NCBI GenBank assembly: GCA_033182465.1
Contig: CP137326.1
Location: 1,705,501-1,769,500, forward strand
Length of the DNA: 64,000 nt
Source: Sanghuangporus weigelae
Lineage: Eukaryota; Basidiomycota; Agaricomycetes; Hymenochaetales; Hymenochaetaceae
Reading direction: 5' to 3'
In this document: positions 22,049 to 32,996 of the stretch, one piece after another
How positions within the stretch are numbered: the stretch's first letter is position 1
How the letters are laid out: the number at the start of each line of letters is the position of its first letter
Program-made: the position numbers and the translations under genes
Notes under the pieces: model-generated
Seen by the model: the letters and a program-made list of their open reading frames with translations, nothing else
Databases searched by the model: none
What the model was told of the DNA's origin: nothing

Positions 22049-22672
22049 ATGCTAGTATGTGCCAATTGCTACTTGGCATACCAACAGAGTTGGGTACTGT
22101 CAGAATGGCTCATGAAATGTTTTGTGGAACGATTGGTCACAAGGGAGGCAGCCGATGTCAAGATTCGACATAAGCCCAGACCTTTGGAACGTACAGAAGA
22201 CCAACTATTACCGAACAGCGGAATGAGCGCATACAATCACGAAGTAGCCATATGGCTCAGCGATAGGGATGTCTATGCACTGAAGGTTGGCGTGCGAGCT
22301 TGGATCAATCAGCATCGTCACCAGACCTTGTGCCGAAACACTGCAGTGGAAGTTGATTGGCCGGTTTATCGGAACCCGCCATTGGACATCGAGAAATTAA
22401 TGGAAGAAGCGATAGAATACATGATGACATCCTGGCAAGCATCGGAGCCAGCAGTCATCACAATAGACAAATGGTTTGCCCCTGATCATGTGGGGCAAAG
22501 GTTCAGGTTAACGATGGGCACGGAACTACGACTATCGGACATTAAAGTAGCGGCAAGGCACAGAAGGATTGTGGCCAAATATACAGAGCCGCCGAGATTA
22601 ACCACCAAAGATCGACAAGTGTTGCCGATCCCTAATGACGAAGTTAGATCCTCTCCCATGATCGAGGATTAA
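22049..22672 (+). other. Open frame of unknown origin, probably retroelement remains
   Basis: A 207-codon frame with no family I recognise. The base composition is gene-like, and an LTR-like segment (22919-23165) follows closely. It may be the remains of a capsid-type region of an old LTR element, or a lone exon relic. No function is assigned. Confidence 0.3.
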
Positions 22673-22918
22673 GGGGCAGAAGCTCGGCCCGGAATGGAGC
22701 GCCGGAGAAGAGATGGCTTGGCACCCATCAGGTGGTACCCAGCCTGGAAATGGAAGAAGGCTCTCATGGGAAAACAGATAAGTAGGATTAACATGTGATA
22801 AGATTGCCGATCGAAAGAAGCACGGGGAAGCTTCGCGAAGCATCGGAATGTGCGGAGGCTGGTAGCCCTCCCTAGTCGGGCAGGAGTGTTTTTGTTTCAC
22901 CACAAGAATATTACTGGC

Positions 22919-23165
22919 ATGTTAGCATGCTAGGTGAATGTTGGTGTTGGTTGAGACATATTAACCTGCCCAATCAAAGAGTTGTAGTTGGTAGTAATTA
23001 AATAGTGACTAAGCAGAGTAGTTAGTCTATTTAAGTGCCAGCTGAGGCGGGCATTGTCCCTCAGCAAAATTATTTTGTACCTTCAATCGAAAACTGTACT
23101 CTTTGATTGAAACCCTGTTCTACTATTAAGTCAAGCTTGAGCCCTAGCTCGCTTCTTGGTAGTAC
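22919..23165 (+). mobile_element. Possible LTR fragment
   Basis: It begins ATGTTAGCATGCTAGG after a purine-rich stretch and contains a TATA-like TCTATTTAAGTGCC near 23029 and a T/C-rich leader. There is no second copy in the window, so the end is undefined. Confidence 0.3.
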
Positions 23166-23197
23166 ATCTTAGCCTTCACTATACTATTCTCCAATTG

Positions 23198-23455
23198 TTA
23201 TTGTTCAGAAGGAGGAAGCAGGGACTTGTTCCGGTAGGCTCGGTTGACCACCTCACCGAAAACCGCTGGTCCTAACAGTCTGCTTGGCAGCGATCCAAAC
23301 AAGTTTGCTACTCTCTCCACATCTGCATCGCGGTATGGATCCTCTTGACTCAGACGATGGAGCTGGATTACTTGTATGATGAAGTCTGGATCGATGTTCA
23401 TGTCACATTGCCGGCATTTTCCAAGCAGCGCCTTGACTGCCTCATGCACCTGCAC
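23198..23455 (-). other. Short open frame, unrecognised
   Basis: 85 codons on the minus strand with a normal amino-acid mix (Arg/Asp/Leu-rich, no low complexity). It looks more like true coding sequence than its neighbours, but I do not recognise it. It may be an exon relic. Confidence 0.3.
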
Positions 23456-24334
23456 CTCGAGCGAGCTGTCAGACTCTTATATGTTCTCATCCTTTTACAC
23501 CACGAATGCGAGGTTTTTAAGCAATGTAAAGTTTTTAAGCTCTGAAGCTTTGCGAACTGGATGCCCCCGTGTTTCAGTATCTTATTTGTGCTTGCTTAAC
23601 TCGGTAGTCACAAGAAGGTGAAGGTGCTGCTTTGCAATTTGCATGCACTACCCTCACTTTTTTTTCACACACAGTGATTTTCAGATTCTCTCTCCGCATA
23701 TGTATGTGTACTAATATATCCTGTTCTACACAATTCTTCTGTAAGACAGATTTTTGCATAGATTTTCTTATCTTGGGTACATGTGGCTACACAGACATGT
23801 GTTAGTAGGGACCTTCAATATGTAGCGATTGTAATAACTGTATTGTAAGCGGAACTTCAGAATTTCGAGTTTATTGCAAGAATTACAAACCAGCCATTTG
23901 ATATTTGTATTTATTCATCAATCTCATACCTCATTAAATGTGATAGACAAGGCATATATTGAACATATTTGCCGAATCTTGTATATTATTTACTTTGCAA
24001 TAGATTCATCATAATATCCATCTCAGAATACAGCATAAGTGTGAAATGCACCACCTTTTTTCCTTACAATGACTTATATATCTTATAGATATCTTATATT
24101 AGCATACAAGTCGAAAACAAGGTTTGTATTGTAATATCAGTCTTATATTTGACTTATATAGGGTAATCAACCTTATATTACATAATTAATGCTATAAGTT
24201 CATCTATGCTACGAGACTTTTTCGTGATGAAGGTAAGGGTAACAAGACGGTTTCACATAGAACCTCCTCGCCAGTCCAATGGATCGCAAGTGAGCTTTCA
24301 CGCAGCACGATTCTCAGGAGAAGGTGCAAATACA
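23456..24334. other. AT-rich boundary between the repeat block and the gene-rich half
   Basis: No gene seen. It includes repeated CTTATATA/TCTTATA words near 24060-24180. An upstream in-frame ATG for the next gene at 24206 exists but is not the preferred start. Confidence 0.5.
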
Positions 24335-25177
24335 ATGGAGGCCAGCGACGCTGATAAAAAAGCTCATGAAGAGCATGGTACTATCGACTACGCGCATACG
24401 AACCGCGAGTACTTCGATAAGATAGCGGATACATATGATGAGAAGCCGTTCTTTGTTGAGGTTGCTGGTATGATCAGCCGAGCATTTCTGAAGGAGTATG
24501 ATTTCAGCGAAGAGAAGACGCGTGTTTTAGATTTTGCGTGCGGTACTGGTACATCTGCATCAATCGCTTTTCTTTAATCTTTCAGTCTGAACTTACATCT
24601 ACAGGTCTTGTGAGTCGCGAACTCGCACCGCACACAAAACAGATCGTCGGAGTCGATATCAGTCAGGGAATGGTCGATCAGTACAATCGGCGCGTTTCGA
24701 ATCAAGGCATATCACCAGAAGAGATGCGAGCTATTTGTGTTGATCTCAAGGGAGTTGAGAGCGAGCTTGATGGTCAGAAGTTTGACGTCGTAGTGGTAAG
24801 GTATGCTGAGCACGCACCGGTTGCTGTGGCTAATTTCGTTTCACTAGTGCTCTATGGCGTATCATCATTTCGAGTCCATCCAGGACATTACACGGGAGCT
24901 TGTGTTCTTCCTTAAACCTGGAGGAGCACTACTTGTTGCAGATCTGATCAAAGGCGAAAAACAGACCTTGATTGGACGTGGTATATCAGATGCCGCGCAT
25001 AAACACGTTGTCCCTCATCAAGGAGGATTTGACGAGGTAACATTGCGCTCCGTGTTTGAGGAAGCTGGATTGGAAGGGTTTACATTCACGCCACGCGTGC
25101 GTGTTGCGAAAGGCGAGAACGAGATGAACATCTTTATCGCGAAAGGTTTGAAACCACAGAACTCAGCAGAGTCGTAG
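24335..25177 (+). CDS. Class I SAM-dependent methyltransferase
   Basis: Three exons: 24335-24548, 24605-24795 and 24848-25177, with GT-AG introns of 56 and 52 bp. They give 244 residues in one frame. Motif I is VLDFACGTG (split by intron 1), motif II is VGVDIS, and the motif IV region reads FDVVVCSMAYHHF. Motif VI is LKPGGALLVADL, and the protein ends EMNIFIAKGLK. This is a small Rossmann-fold methyltransferase of the UbiE/Coq5-like or methyltransf_11/25 type. The substrate cannot be read from sequence; many fungal members of this size are uncharacterised small-molecule enzymes. I chose the ATG at 24335 because the conserved region starts just after it. An in-frame ATG at 24206 would add 43 residues of unlikely sequence. 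No signal peptide, so cytosolic. It is the first healthy gene right of the repeat block. Confidence 0.85.
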
Positions 25178-25867
25178 ATTTGCCGGAGCGAAAAAGTCAA
25201 TGATGACAATAAAAATGCATTTTGGGAGTGTATACAAGACCGAGATATCGTGAGCAAGACCGTCATACCTCAGAACCGCGAATCGGATTACTAGACTCGG
25301 AGTCCGGACGTGACGCAACTGTGGTACCCTGCCATCACTGACATTCCATCAGGCCTAATCGCTTTGCTGACTCAAAGACGACCTGGGAAGGCTCGTAAAA
25401 ATTGTATGGATTTTGACTATGCACGCGAGTCGACCGAAATACAAAACACGAGCCAACAAGTTACAGAAATCCAGCACCTTCGATCGAGTTGCGACGCGCG
25501 ACAATATGATTTACGTAATTTACATTCACGTGATGCTTCATTGGCTAAATTAAGGTCCGAAGATCCGGAACAAAGGCCAAACAAGTACAAATGACGTTTT
25601 GGTGGCGAAGGCCACAACTCAACTCAGCAGCGACTCGCGAGACGATGTGATCGCGACACTCCTTCTCGTTACTCTCAGTCAGCACTGAGCTTTGCAATTT
25701 GGTTTGCTGAGTGCATTTTGCTGACAAAGATAATGATGTAACTGGAACGTTCTGGTGCCTTGAAGTGAATTACTAAATATGGTATGCATTCTCACGTGTT
25801 CTACACAGGTATCGCATTCGCTTGTGCGGACCTTCTCTCAGCACTCCTCTCTCTACAACTGACTACC
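25178..25867. promoter_or_regulatory. Intergenic region upstream of the RING-protein gene
   Basis: It holds the end of the methyltransferase transcript and the promoter of the next gene. CACGTG occurs near 25528 and 25794, and an inverted CCAAT (ATTGG) near 25540. No gene is seen. The frame upstream of 25868 is open back to 25784, but it overlaps what looks like a 5' leader. Confidence 0.45.
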
Positions 25868-28800
25868 ATGAACAACAACGCAAACAACAACGGCCGCCCC
25901 GATAGCAGCCCACCGAGGCACAGACATCGCACCGGAGACGGCACAGACCCAGCGGTAGAGAGAGCCTTTGACTATCTCCTCAATACATTGTTCGCTAGGT
26001 CACAACCAGATCAGGTGGCATCCAGTCATCGCGAAAGCGAAGATGGTGATGTTTCGGATATCAGCACTCTAGAACCTCTTTCTCCGCCTGCTGCCACCGC
26101 ATTGACTGCTTCGACTCAACCAAATACCTCATTAGCGGATAACATGGACATTGACTCTAACTCTTCATCTTATTCGCCGAATACATTACGGACGCAACAA
26201 GCACAGGATGCTGTTGTGCGACAGCACGGCAATAATTCTGGAATGGATACCCACCCACGACGACGACATGTTACGACTCCCAACGACGACATGGACAATG
26301 ACATGCCTGGGTTACTTGATATATCTGATTCCGATGAAGATGCCAACGATGTCGAGATGATCGTTAGAGAATCCAATGATTCCGTTTCGGGCAATTCAAG
26401 GCGAATTGTAAACGCGGAAGACGAGATTGTGCGGGATCTCGCGGATATGCCGGCGTTGGAATCAGTGCGCCATCCTCGACGAACAACCGTTGAAGATGAT
26501 CCTGATGAAATGCCTGTGCCACCGCTGGCGCGCACTACATTGAATGCTCCACACCCCTACGTTGTTCGAACAGGAAGCAGGCGAACTCGCGATGAAGTAG
26601 ACGACGCACCAGAATCATCCCCATCAGCATCGGTGTATGCTACTCCTATTAGTTCTCCAGCCCAAACACCACGTACTGGGACACCAGCTTCTGTTTCTAC
26701 TTCCAGCGGCCATGTTGATCGTCCAACTCGTCCGTTGCCCCGCAATGGACAGCCTCCGACACGTACCCCACCTTCCACTAACGCCACTGCAGCACCTAGT
26801 TCGTCGGATCACCCCGCAGCGACTCCTGCCGGTCAAACCTTCGACGCGAATGCGCTGTTCCGTCACCTTTTCGGCGGACTCTTTAATTCAGATCCTGCTA
26901 GACCGACTCCAACTCAAACCAGCGACGAAGCAGGTGCAAATTCGGCTTCGAATATAAGCTCCGATCAGAGCCAAGCTCGTCCGCGTCCGGTTTCTCAGAC
27001 GCAGACTGAGTCTGGTAGTAGCTCAGGGTCAATAGATACCGGCAGAAATGAGACGACAAGTGCTGCCAGGGGTAACACACGACGTGATCCACTTAACGCC
27101 GACATCGACTTCATTGATGATGGCGAAGATATCACGATGGCGGATGGTTTCCCTGAAGGATCTTTCTTTGCATTCGGCCCCCTGCACGAACATCGAGAAA
27201 TTAATCCTTTTTTGCGCCGGGAAGAACAAAACTCACCAACACCTGCACCTGCATCTGCGCAGTCAACGACTCAGGTGCAGAATGGTGCACCCCAGGCTAA
27301 TGTTAACACGGCAAACAATGAAACCGGCGGGAACGCTGGTCGGAACGCTGATGCTGATACCGCCAATGGAGCAACGCAGTTCGATTTGTTCTTAGCTTTG
27401 ATGCGTGCGATGGGTGGTGCTGGAGGTCTAGGCGGCTTCGGAAATCTGGGTGCGTTGTTCAACGAGATGAATCGTGAAGACCCTGCGCGTGCACGACGAC
27501 TTGTCGCCGGAATGGAGCCCGTGACCGAGGGTCTTGCGAAGAGAATGGAACGTGTGGGTGGCGCTCCAGGTCTTCATCAGGATGCTGCTGCTGGGGAGGA
27601 GGCACAGTGCGCTGTTTGTTGGGATTCCCTATGGAATGCGGAAGGAGATTCGTTCGAATCGCTATCGAAAGAGAAAGAGTCTGTTTCGCAGTCGACATCC
27701 ACTCAGGAGTCTAGGACAGCCGAGTTGCCACCCCAGACTTCTGACCGAAGAGACGGTATGAGTTCTGTGTCAGAAGGTATTGATATCCTTTCTCGATATT
27801 TTCGGTTAGAATTACTAATCATTATTGCCCCCTTTAATGCAGACTCTACGGTCGGCATAACTGTTGATACATCTCAAGATCCTCCGAGAAGTACGCCTCT
27901 CACACCTGCTCCTAACTCTGCGGGAGTGGTTGCTGCTGAAGGGCCTTCTGAGTGCAAGAAAGAAGGCGATGCCGCAGGTGAGAAGAATAAGGAGTTTCCT
28001 ACGCTGCCGAAGGTTGTTTCGTTGCCTTGTGCGCATGTGTTCCATTCGTCTTGTCTTTTACCGTGGTTTTCGCGTCCGGGCCAAACGACATGCCCAGTTT
28101 GCCGATTCAACATCGACCCTGAGAATCTTTCGTATCGGCCACTGGAAAGGGCTCAACCTCCCTCGCCGCAGGCGAACCGGCAACCAGGAAATGCACAGGC
28201 AATGCCCGGTCTATCCATGCCAATGGGACCTGGAACTGGTGCTCCTCATTGGACAATTCACACAGGCCCAGAGATCGGTCCAGAGTGGATTATGCATGGC
28301 ATAAGGCCACAACCTACAGCAGCTCCGACATTAGCCACAACAGAAAATGCTTCCGGAACTCAGCAGTCGGGAACAGAACAGAGCGCGCCTGGGTACACCC
28401 AAACTGGGAATGAGAATGGGGCTGGTGCACCACGTTTAGTATATCAAGTCCCTCCTATACCTCCGTTCGCTGGACGGCCGCAGAATGGACCGTATGTGCA
28501 CCCAAATATCAACTTGCATCGTTTTCAGGCCGACCGAATGCATCATGCTCCTACTCCGAATGCGCAACAGCAACCTGGACCTCAGTTCCAACGTAACGCC
28601 GATGGGTTCTTTATTCATGTTCGACCCGGTGCTGATGGCCAGGGACAGAGTCCGCAAGCTCAGGCACAAGGCCTGCCTCAACAGGGTCCGCAGCTGCATC
28701 CGAATATTCATCCAAACCTACTACGTCTCCGTGAACTCTTTCAGCGACAGCAGGAGAATCAGCGGCAACGACATCAATACCACACAGCTCCGCAGGGGCA

Positions 28801-29686
28801 GACAGCGTCTTTGCCACCACCTCCTGAAAGTCCTCAGCAGCACGGGGCAGAGCAGGGTGGACAGCAGCAACACAGACCCTGGCAAATGGGGATGGTCAAC
28901 GAAAGGTTTAGTCCTGAGTCAGGTGGGTTTGTAACAATGAACATCGATTTCTTCTTCGGGACGACCGGTCCAGGACCTGAGGGTGAACGACAAAACGAAC
29001 AGATGCAACAAGCTAATGGGCAGCAACAAGGACAGCATGTTCCTCAGGATACCACTGCTCGTGTCGATCCATCCTCGAATTCCGACGGTCGTTCCGGCTC
29101 CTTCAATGCTGCCAACGCCAATCAGCCCCAGCCCCAGCAAGGCACCCAGGTTCCGAGACAAGGTGCTGGACCAAATCTTTTCTTCGAAATTTTCACACGA
29201 AATATCCCTGTTCCTATGGCGAATAATGGTCCTGTTGGTGGTCCAGCGCCGATGGGAACTGGTGCTACACCTCGTGCACATTCGATGCCTGCGCAGAGAC
29301 GAGAGCGGAAAGAATGGACTCCGCCACCTCCGCCAGGTCTTACGTTACGTCAACGCATTGAGAAGCGTGAACGCGAGGCTGGACTTAGGTGTGATGATGT
29401 GAGCTGTGGACTTGCTCCAACGGATGAGGATCCTACACCTGAATGGCCGACTGAGATGTCGAAGGTGGTGGCAATTCGAAAGGATGTACCTGTTGGCGAC
29501 GACGCCGAACCTGCATGTACGCATCGATTTCATGCGGCTTGTCTCGTCGATGCGGGTCGCGTAGCTGGTTGGGGTGTTCGACCTGAAGATTCATCAGTCG
29601 AACTCTCTTGTCCTGTGTGTCGCACGGTTGGGCATATCGAGCGCGAAGAATGGGAAGCTGCCGAGAGAGCATCCTCCCTCGCGTAG
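25868..29686 (+). CDS. Large double-RING zinc-finger protein (putative E3 ubiquitin ligase)
   Basis: Two exons, 25868-27776 and 27843-29686, separated by a 66-bp GT-AG intron whose length is a multiple of three, giving 1,250 residues. The N-terminal 570 residues are disordered and rich in Ser, Thr, Pro, Asp and Asn. RING 1 starts with CAVC (residue 581), but the second half, CAHVFHSSCLLPWF...CPVC, begins only at residue 699. About 115 residues therefore sit between the first and second metal-binding pairs. A Gln/Pro-rich stretch follows (about 740-1130). The C-terminus has a second RING-H2-like set: C-x4-C, CTHRFHAACL and CPVC (about 1152-1235). RING-H2 proteins recruit E2 enzymes; substrate and location are unknown. 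The start at MNNNANNN was chosen because the in-frame ATG at 25784 lies in a likely leader. Confidence 0.85.
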   Translation: MNNNANNNGRPDSSPPRHRHRTGDGTDPAVERAFDYLLNTLFARSQPDQVASSHRESEDGDVSDISTLEPLSPPAATALTASTQPNTSLADNMDIDSNSSSYSPNTLRTQQAQDAVVRQHGNNSGMDTHPRRRHVTTPNDDMDNDMPGLLDISDSDEDANDVEMIVRESNDSVSGNSRRIVNAEDEIVRDLADMPALESVRHPRRTTVEDDPDEMPVPPLARTTLNAPHPYVVRTGSRRTRDEVDDAPESSPSASVYATPISSPAQTPRTGTPASVSTSSGHVDRPTRPLPRNGQPPTRTPPSTNATAAPSSSDHPAATPAGQTFDANALFRHLFGGLFNSDPARPTPTQTSDEAGANSASNISSDQSQARPRPVSQTQTESGSSSGSIDTGRNETTSAARGNTRRDPLNADIDFIDDGEDITMADGFPEGSFFAFGPLHEHREINPFLRREEQNSPTPAPASAQSTTQVQNGAPQANVNTANNETGGNAGRNADADTANGATQFDLFLALMRAMGGAGGLGGFGNLGALFNEMNREDPARARRLVAGMEPVTEGLAKRMERVGGAPGLHQDAAAGEEAQCAVCWDSLWNAEGDSFESLSKEKESVSQSTSTQESRTAELPPQTSDRRDGMSSVSEGIDILSRYFRLELLIIIAPFNADSTVGITVDTSQDPPRSTPLTPAPNSAGVVAAEGPSECKKEGDAAGEKNKEFPTLPKVVSLPCAHVFHSSCLLPWFSRPGQTTCPVCRFNIDPENLSYRPLERAQPPSPQANRQPGNAQAMPGLSMPMGPGTGAPHWTIHTGPEIGPEWIMHGIRPQPTAAPTLATTENASGTQQSGTEQSAPGYTQTGNENGAGAPRLVYQVPPIPPFAGRPQNGPYVHPNINLHRFQADRMHHAPTPNAQQQPGPQFQRNADGFFIHVRPGADGQGQSPQAQAQGLPQQGPQLHPNIHPNLLRLRELFQRQQENQRQRHQYHTAPQGQTASLPPPPESPQQHGAEQGGQQQHRPWQMGMVNERFSPESGGFVTMNIDFFFGTTGPGPEGERQNEQMQQANGQQQGQHVPQDTTARVDPSSNSDGRSGSFNAANANQPQPQQGTQVPRQGAGPNLFFEIFTRNIPVPMANNGPVGGPAPMGTGATPRAHSMPAQRRERKEWTPPPPPGLTLRQRIEKREREAGLRCDDVSCGLAPTDEDPTPEWPTEMSKVVAIRKDVPVGDDAEPACTHRFHAACLVDAGRVAGWGVRPEDSSVELSCPVCRTVGHIEREEWEAAERASSLA

Positions 29687-30467
29687 CGATGCTAATTTAC
29701 TCGCTGCTACTATTTTTCTTTGTCTCTTTCTTTCCTTCATACTGTGTACCTGTATTCGCAATTGCTTTCGTTGTCGGACCTTTCCTCACTTTCCCCTCTC
29801 TGTCCATCTCTTCAGCAACCATGATGATTACTCCACCCATACACGAAGCTTTAATAGTAATTATTCGCTATCCTTCTTCATACCATGCTGTCTCTTTTTG
29901 CTTTCGTTATATTCCCGTTCGTAATGTACCTGCATTCTGTATTGCTTCCTTCCCTCATATTGTCGTCGTACATATGATAGAGGGTATTTCTTAGTTTCCG
30001 GATTTTTTGTCAATGTACAACTATAATTGTATGGAATGGGAAACACAAGCGCATGTATTACTATGCGAAATTGAAATATGATTGTGTGTGCCTTTCAATG
30101 CAGATGTTGCTAGCAATTCGTGATAAGATAGGACTATCGATACTTGCGTTTCGTTGGGATAAATGAAACGAGACCATTTGGATTTTCGCCATGACTCATG
30201 TTGATTTACTCCGTGTCTTTACAGCAGGTGGGCACGGGTTTATAGACCGGGTCTATAAACGCACGGCAGCATATTGCTTGACAAAGGCGAACGACAACCA
30301 AGCCTCTCCGACTGCGAGAGCTATCGTAAGATGAAATGGTGAATGGTTCATGACGCCGCGCTGATTCATCTAAGCACTACAACCAATGAAATACATCAAT
30401 ACAAAAGAAGTCAATTAGACAAAAACAAGAACGGCGCAAGGATAAATAGACTAGAAGAGAAGGGAGA
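29687..30467. other. Convergent intergenic region
   Basis: It lies between the stop codons of two genes that face each other. T-rich 3'-UTR sequence is followed by nothing I recognise. The inverted word pair GGGTTTATAGACC / GGTCTATAAAC near 30236-30261 can form a short hairpin. Confidence 0.5.
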
Positions 30468-32409
30468 TCAATCGCTGCTACTCTCGACAGGCTCGCTCCT
30501 CTTTTTCTTTTTCTTCTCCTTTTTGCCACTTTTCTCATCCTTCCCTTTCAACTCGGGCTGTTCGCTCTGCTACCAAGCTCATCAGTATGCTTGCTTTATT
30601 CGACGACAAGGGTACTTGGACTTACCTTAATTGCTTCCTTCTTCGCTTTCTTCAGCGCCTTCTTCTCTTCCTTTGAGAGCTTCACCTTTTTGGACGCTTG
30701 TTCGTCTACCTGTTTCGGTTCTTCGTCAACCTCCATCTCATCCGCCTTCCGCTTCTTCTTTTCCTTCAGTTCTTCCTTGCCCTCCTTCTCTTTCTTCTCT
30801 TTCTTTTCTTTCTTTTCCTTCTTCTTCTCCTTCTTGTCTGTCTTCTCCTTCCTGTCCTTCTTCTCCCTTTGTGGAGAAGCTTCGAGCAACGGTAAGGGGA
30901 TGTTCTCGACGTCGTGCATCTCAGTGTCCGATTCGTCATCATGAATACGTATCGAATTAAGAACTCTCCGCATCACTTCGGCGTTCTTTGTTGGCGAATC
31001 ACCCTTTTCGAAGAAGGTTAATCGTTCTTCAACCTGAGTGCGGAGAGCATCACCGAATTTGCGAGTCGGGTGATCTTGAAACAACTCAGTAAATGATGTA
31101 TATCGTGTCGTAACCTACTCACCGGTGAAACAGTCTATGCGACATGCTATTGACGTTTTGTTTGCAAGGAATCGAGAGATCCGGCCTTTGTGTCTGGGTC
31201 CAGCACGGCCAATGAACGAGGAATGGTAAAGTAACCCGTACTACCAGAACACAGCTCAGCTTTTAACCGCATACAATTCAGGAACAAGTAACGTTCTGAC
31301 ATACTTTTGGCGTATTGCCCTTCGTCTTGAGTGCCCGGAACAGCGCCTTCTCAGCACCCAGAATCTGCACGGTGCTGGCAGGATATTTACTCAGATTGGT
31401 CAAGCTTCCCGCATGACTGATCAGTCTCGCGGCTATTCGTTCGCCCAGTAGTGCGGTCATACTAGGAGCGACAAGGTCCATCTTCTCCGATAGGTAGCTC
31501 GTCAGATTCTTGCGGTAGTCGGCCAGAGAGACGACACGGTTTGCGAATGTTGAAATGTTCAACATGTCTATCTCTGAAAGCGACGCACCCATAGAACCCC
31601 GTGCGGCGTCAAGCACATTTTGTGCCCGTATTGAATCATCGTCCAGTAGCGTGGTGAGGTCGGGTAGCTTGCTCTCATCAAACTGTTCCTTTGCACCAAT
31701 TAACATGACCGCGCGAGCATACTGGTAGTTGTCCGGTACGATCTTGACGAGTTCCGGGAAATGGTAGCCATACCATTCGCGCACTCGCATTGCGAACAGA
31801 TTCACGTCTTTGTCGAGTTGGTCGAGGAGAGCGATTGCCTGGATAATCATATTGTCCATCCTGTTCACGTTGAACTTGACCTTTGCGCGAGAATATGAAT
31901 GACCGAGACCGAGCTGAGCCTTCGTTAGGTCGTCGGCCTCCATTCCCTTCAACAACCTCGGTGCATGCAGACGGATGCCGCGTATTAGCTCTTGGGATCG
32001 TTCTGAAGCATCACAGTCGATGCCTAGAGTAGATTTGATCGAGGAACCAAGGCCTGCTTCTGATACACCTAATTTAACGAATGACTTCTTTGCCGCCTTC
32101 GACAGAACCATCTCGAGGAGCGACTTGAGATGATCGCTGAGAATACCTGTGAAAATCAATTCATCAACGGTGAAGAACATAAAGAAAGCGGATACTCAGC
32201 GCACCTTCCGAGATATCATTTGCATTCTCCAGAGCATGAGCAGCACTCTTGAACGGTGAGAAACTGAGTAAGGACACCATTTTGCCAATCTTCGCGACAT
32301 CGTTTATTGAGTCTTGTACGGGCTTTGTCTTTGCTCCAATCTCTTCATGCTGCTTGACTTCGAATATGGCGTATCCTGAGGCGGACTCGAAGAGAATGTG
32401 AGTCGCCAT
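30468..32409 (-). CDS. NOP56: NOP56, core protein of box C/D snoRNPs
   Basis: Five exons (minus): 32205-32409, 31305-32146, 31123-31240, 30626-31074 and 30468-30569, with introns of 48-64 bp; 571 residues, all phases agree. The N-terminus reads [18 protein letters not shown]. The NOSIC/Nop domain contains [55 protein letters not shown] and [29 protein letters not shown] and VEERL follow. The tail has long KKE/KEK runs and ends [15 protein letters not shown]. With fibrillarin, NOP58 and Snu13, NOP56 forms the particle that 2'-O-methylates rRNA in the nucleolus; the KKE/D tail is typical. It is NOP56 rather than NOP58 because of the N-terminal and [12 protein letters not shown] signature. Its start faces another gene across a 587-bp divergent promoter. 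Confidence 0.96.
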
Positions 32410-32996
32410 CGTTGCGAGCGCGTGCGGGAGACGCTTTACTGACGGTGGCAGAAGCTTTTGAATTCGAGCAACAGAAAACTTGTGGGAAATCGAGGCTATA
32501 TTTGGCCTGTCGATCGGTCTTTGCTCCAGTCACGTGAATGGCCAACTGGAAAATCTTTGTTCTTCCATTTTCCGCTCAAACAAAGAGCTTCCTTTCGACA
32601 ATGGCCATTGTCAAGACGGAGAAAACTTTTCATTTGAGTATGTTCAAATTCAAGGATGATCCCCATCACGTGGCGTATCGATTCCCTTTGTCTGCCTGAA
32701 TCGGTTTAGGGTGGCCACTGGTGTTCCTGGTGCATCTGGCGATGTGGCCGCTGTGGCCGCCGGCATTTTTAAGGAGGAATTTGGAGAATATAATGACCTT
32801 TTGGGCATTAGTTTGTTTCAGGCTCATTTTTATCTGTGGCCGATCTGTGGTCTTTCGCTGCTAATCAGATTCATTAAAGGGTGGCCACAATTCACGTATG
32901 GTCTATTTATACAGGTCCTTGGAGGACCTTTCTCGCTCACCACCCACCAATTCTCAGATTCCTCCGATCTCTGCCTCGATAACTTGAGCATTATTG
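32410..32996. promoter_or_regulatory. Divergent promoter between NOP56 and the hypothetical gene
   Basis: 587 bp between two start codons on opposite strands. It contains two CACGTG motifs (32531-32536 and 32667-32672), the site of Cbf1/Pho4-type bHLH factors in fungi. A TATA-like TATTTATA at 32904-32911 lies about 90 bp before the plus-strand ATG. A plus-strand open frame through 32711-33046 is part of this region, not a gene. Confidence 0.5.

Noticed and set aside
29690-29994. Hydrophobic open frames after the RING gene
   Set aside because: T-rich 3'-UTR sequence gives Phe/Leu/Ser runs; no start context or introns.
30596-30960. Ser/Phe/Leu-rich plus frames over the NOP56 tail
   Set aside because: They are the complement of the Lys/Glu-rich KKE tail of NOP56.
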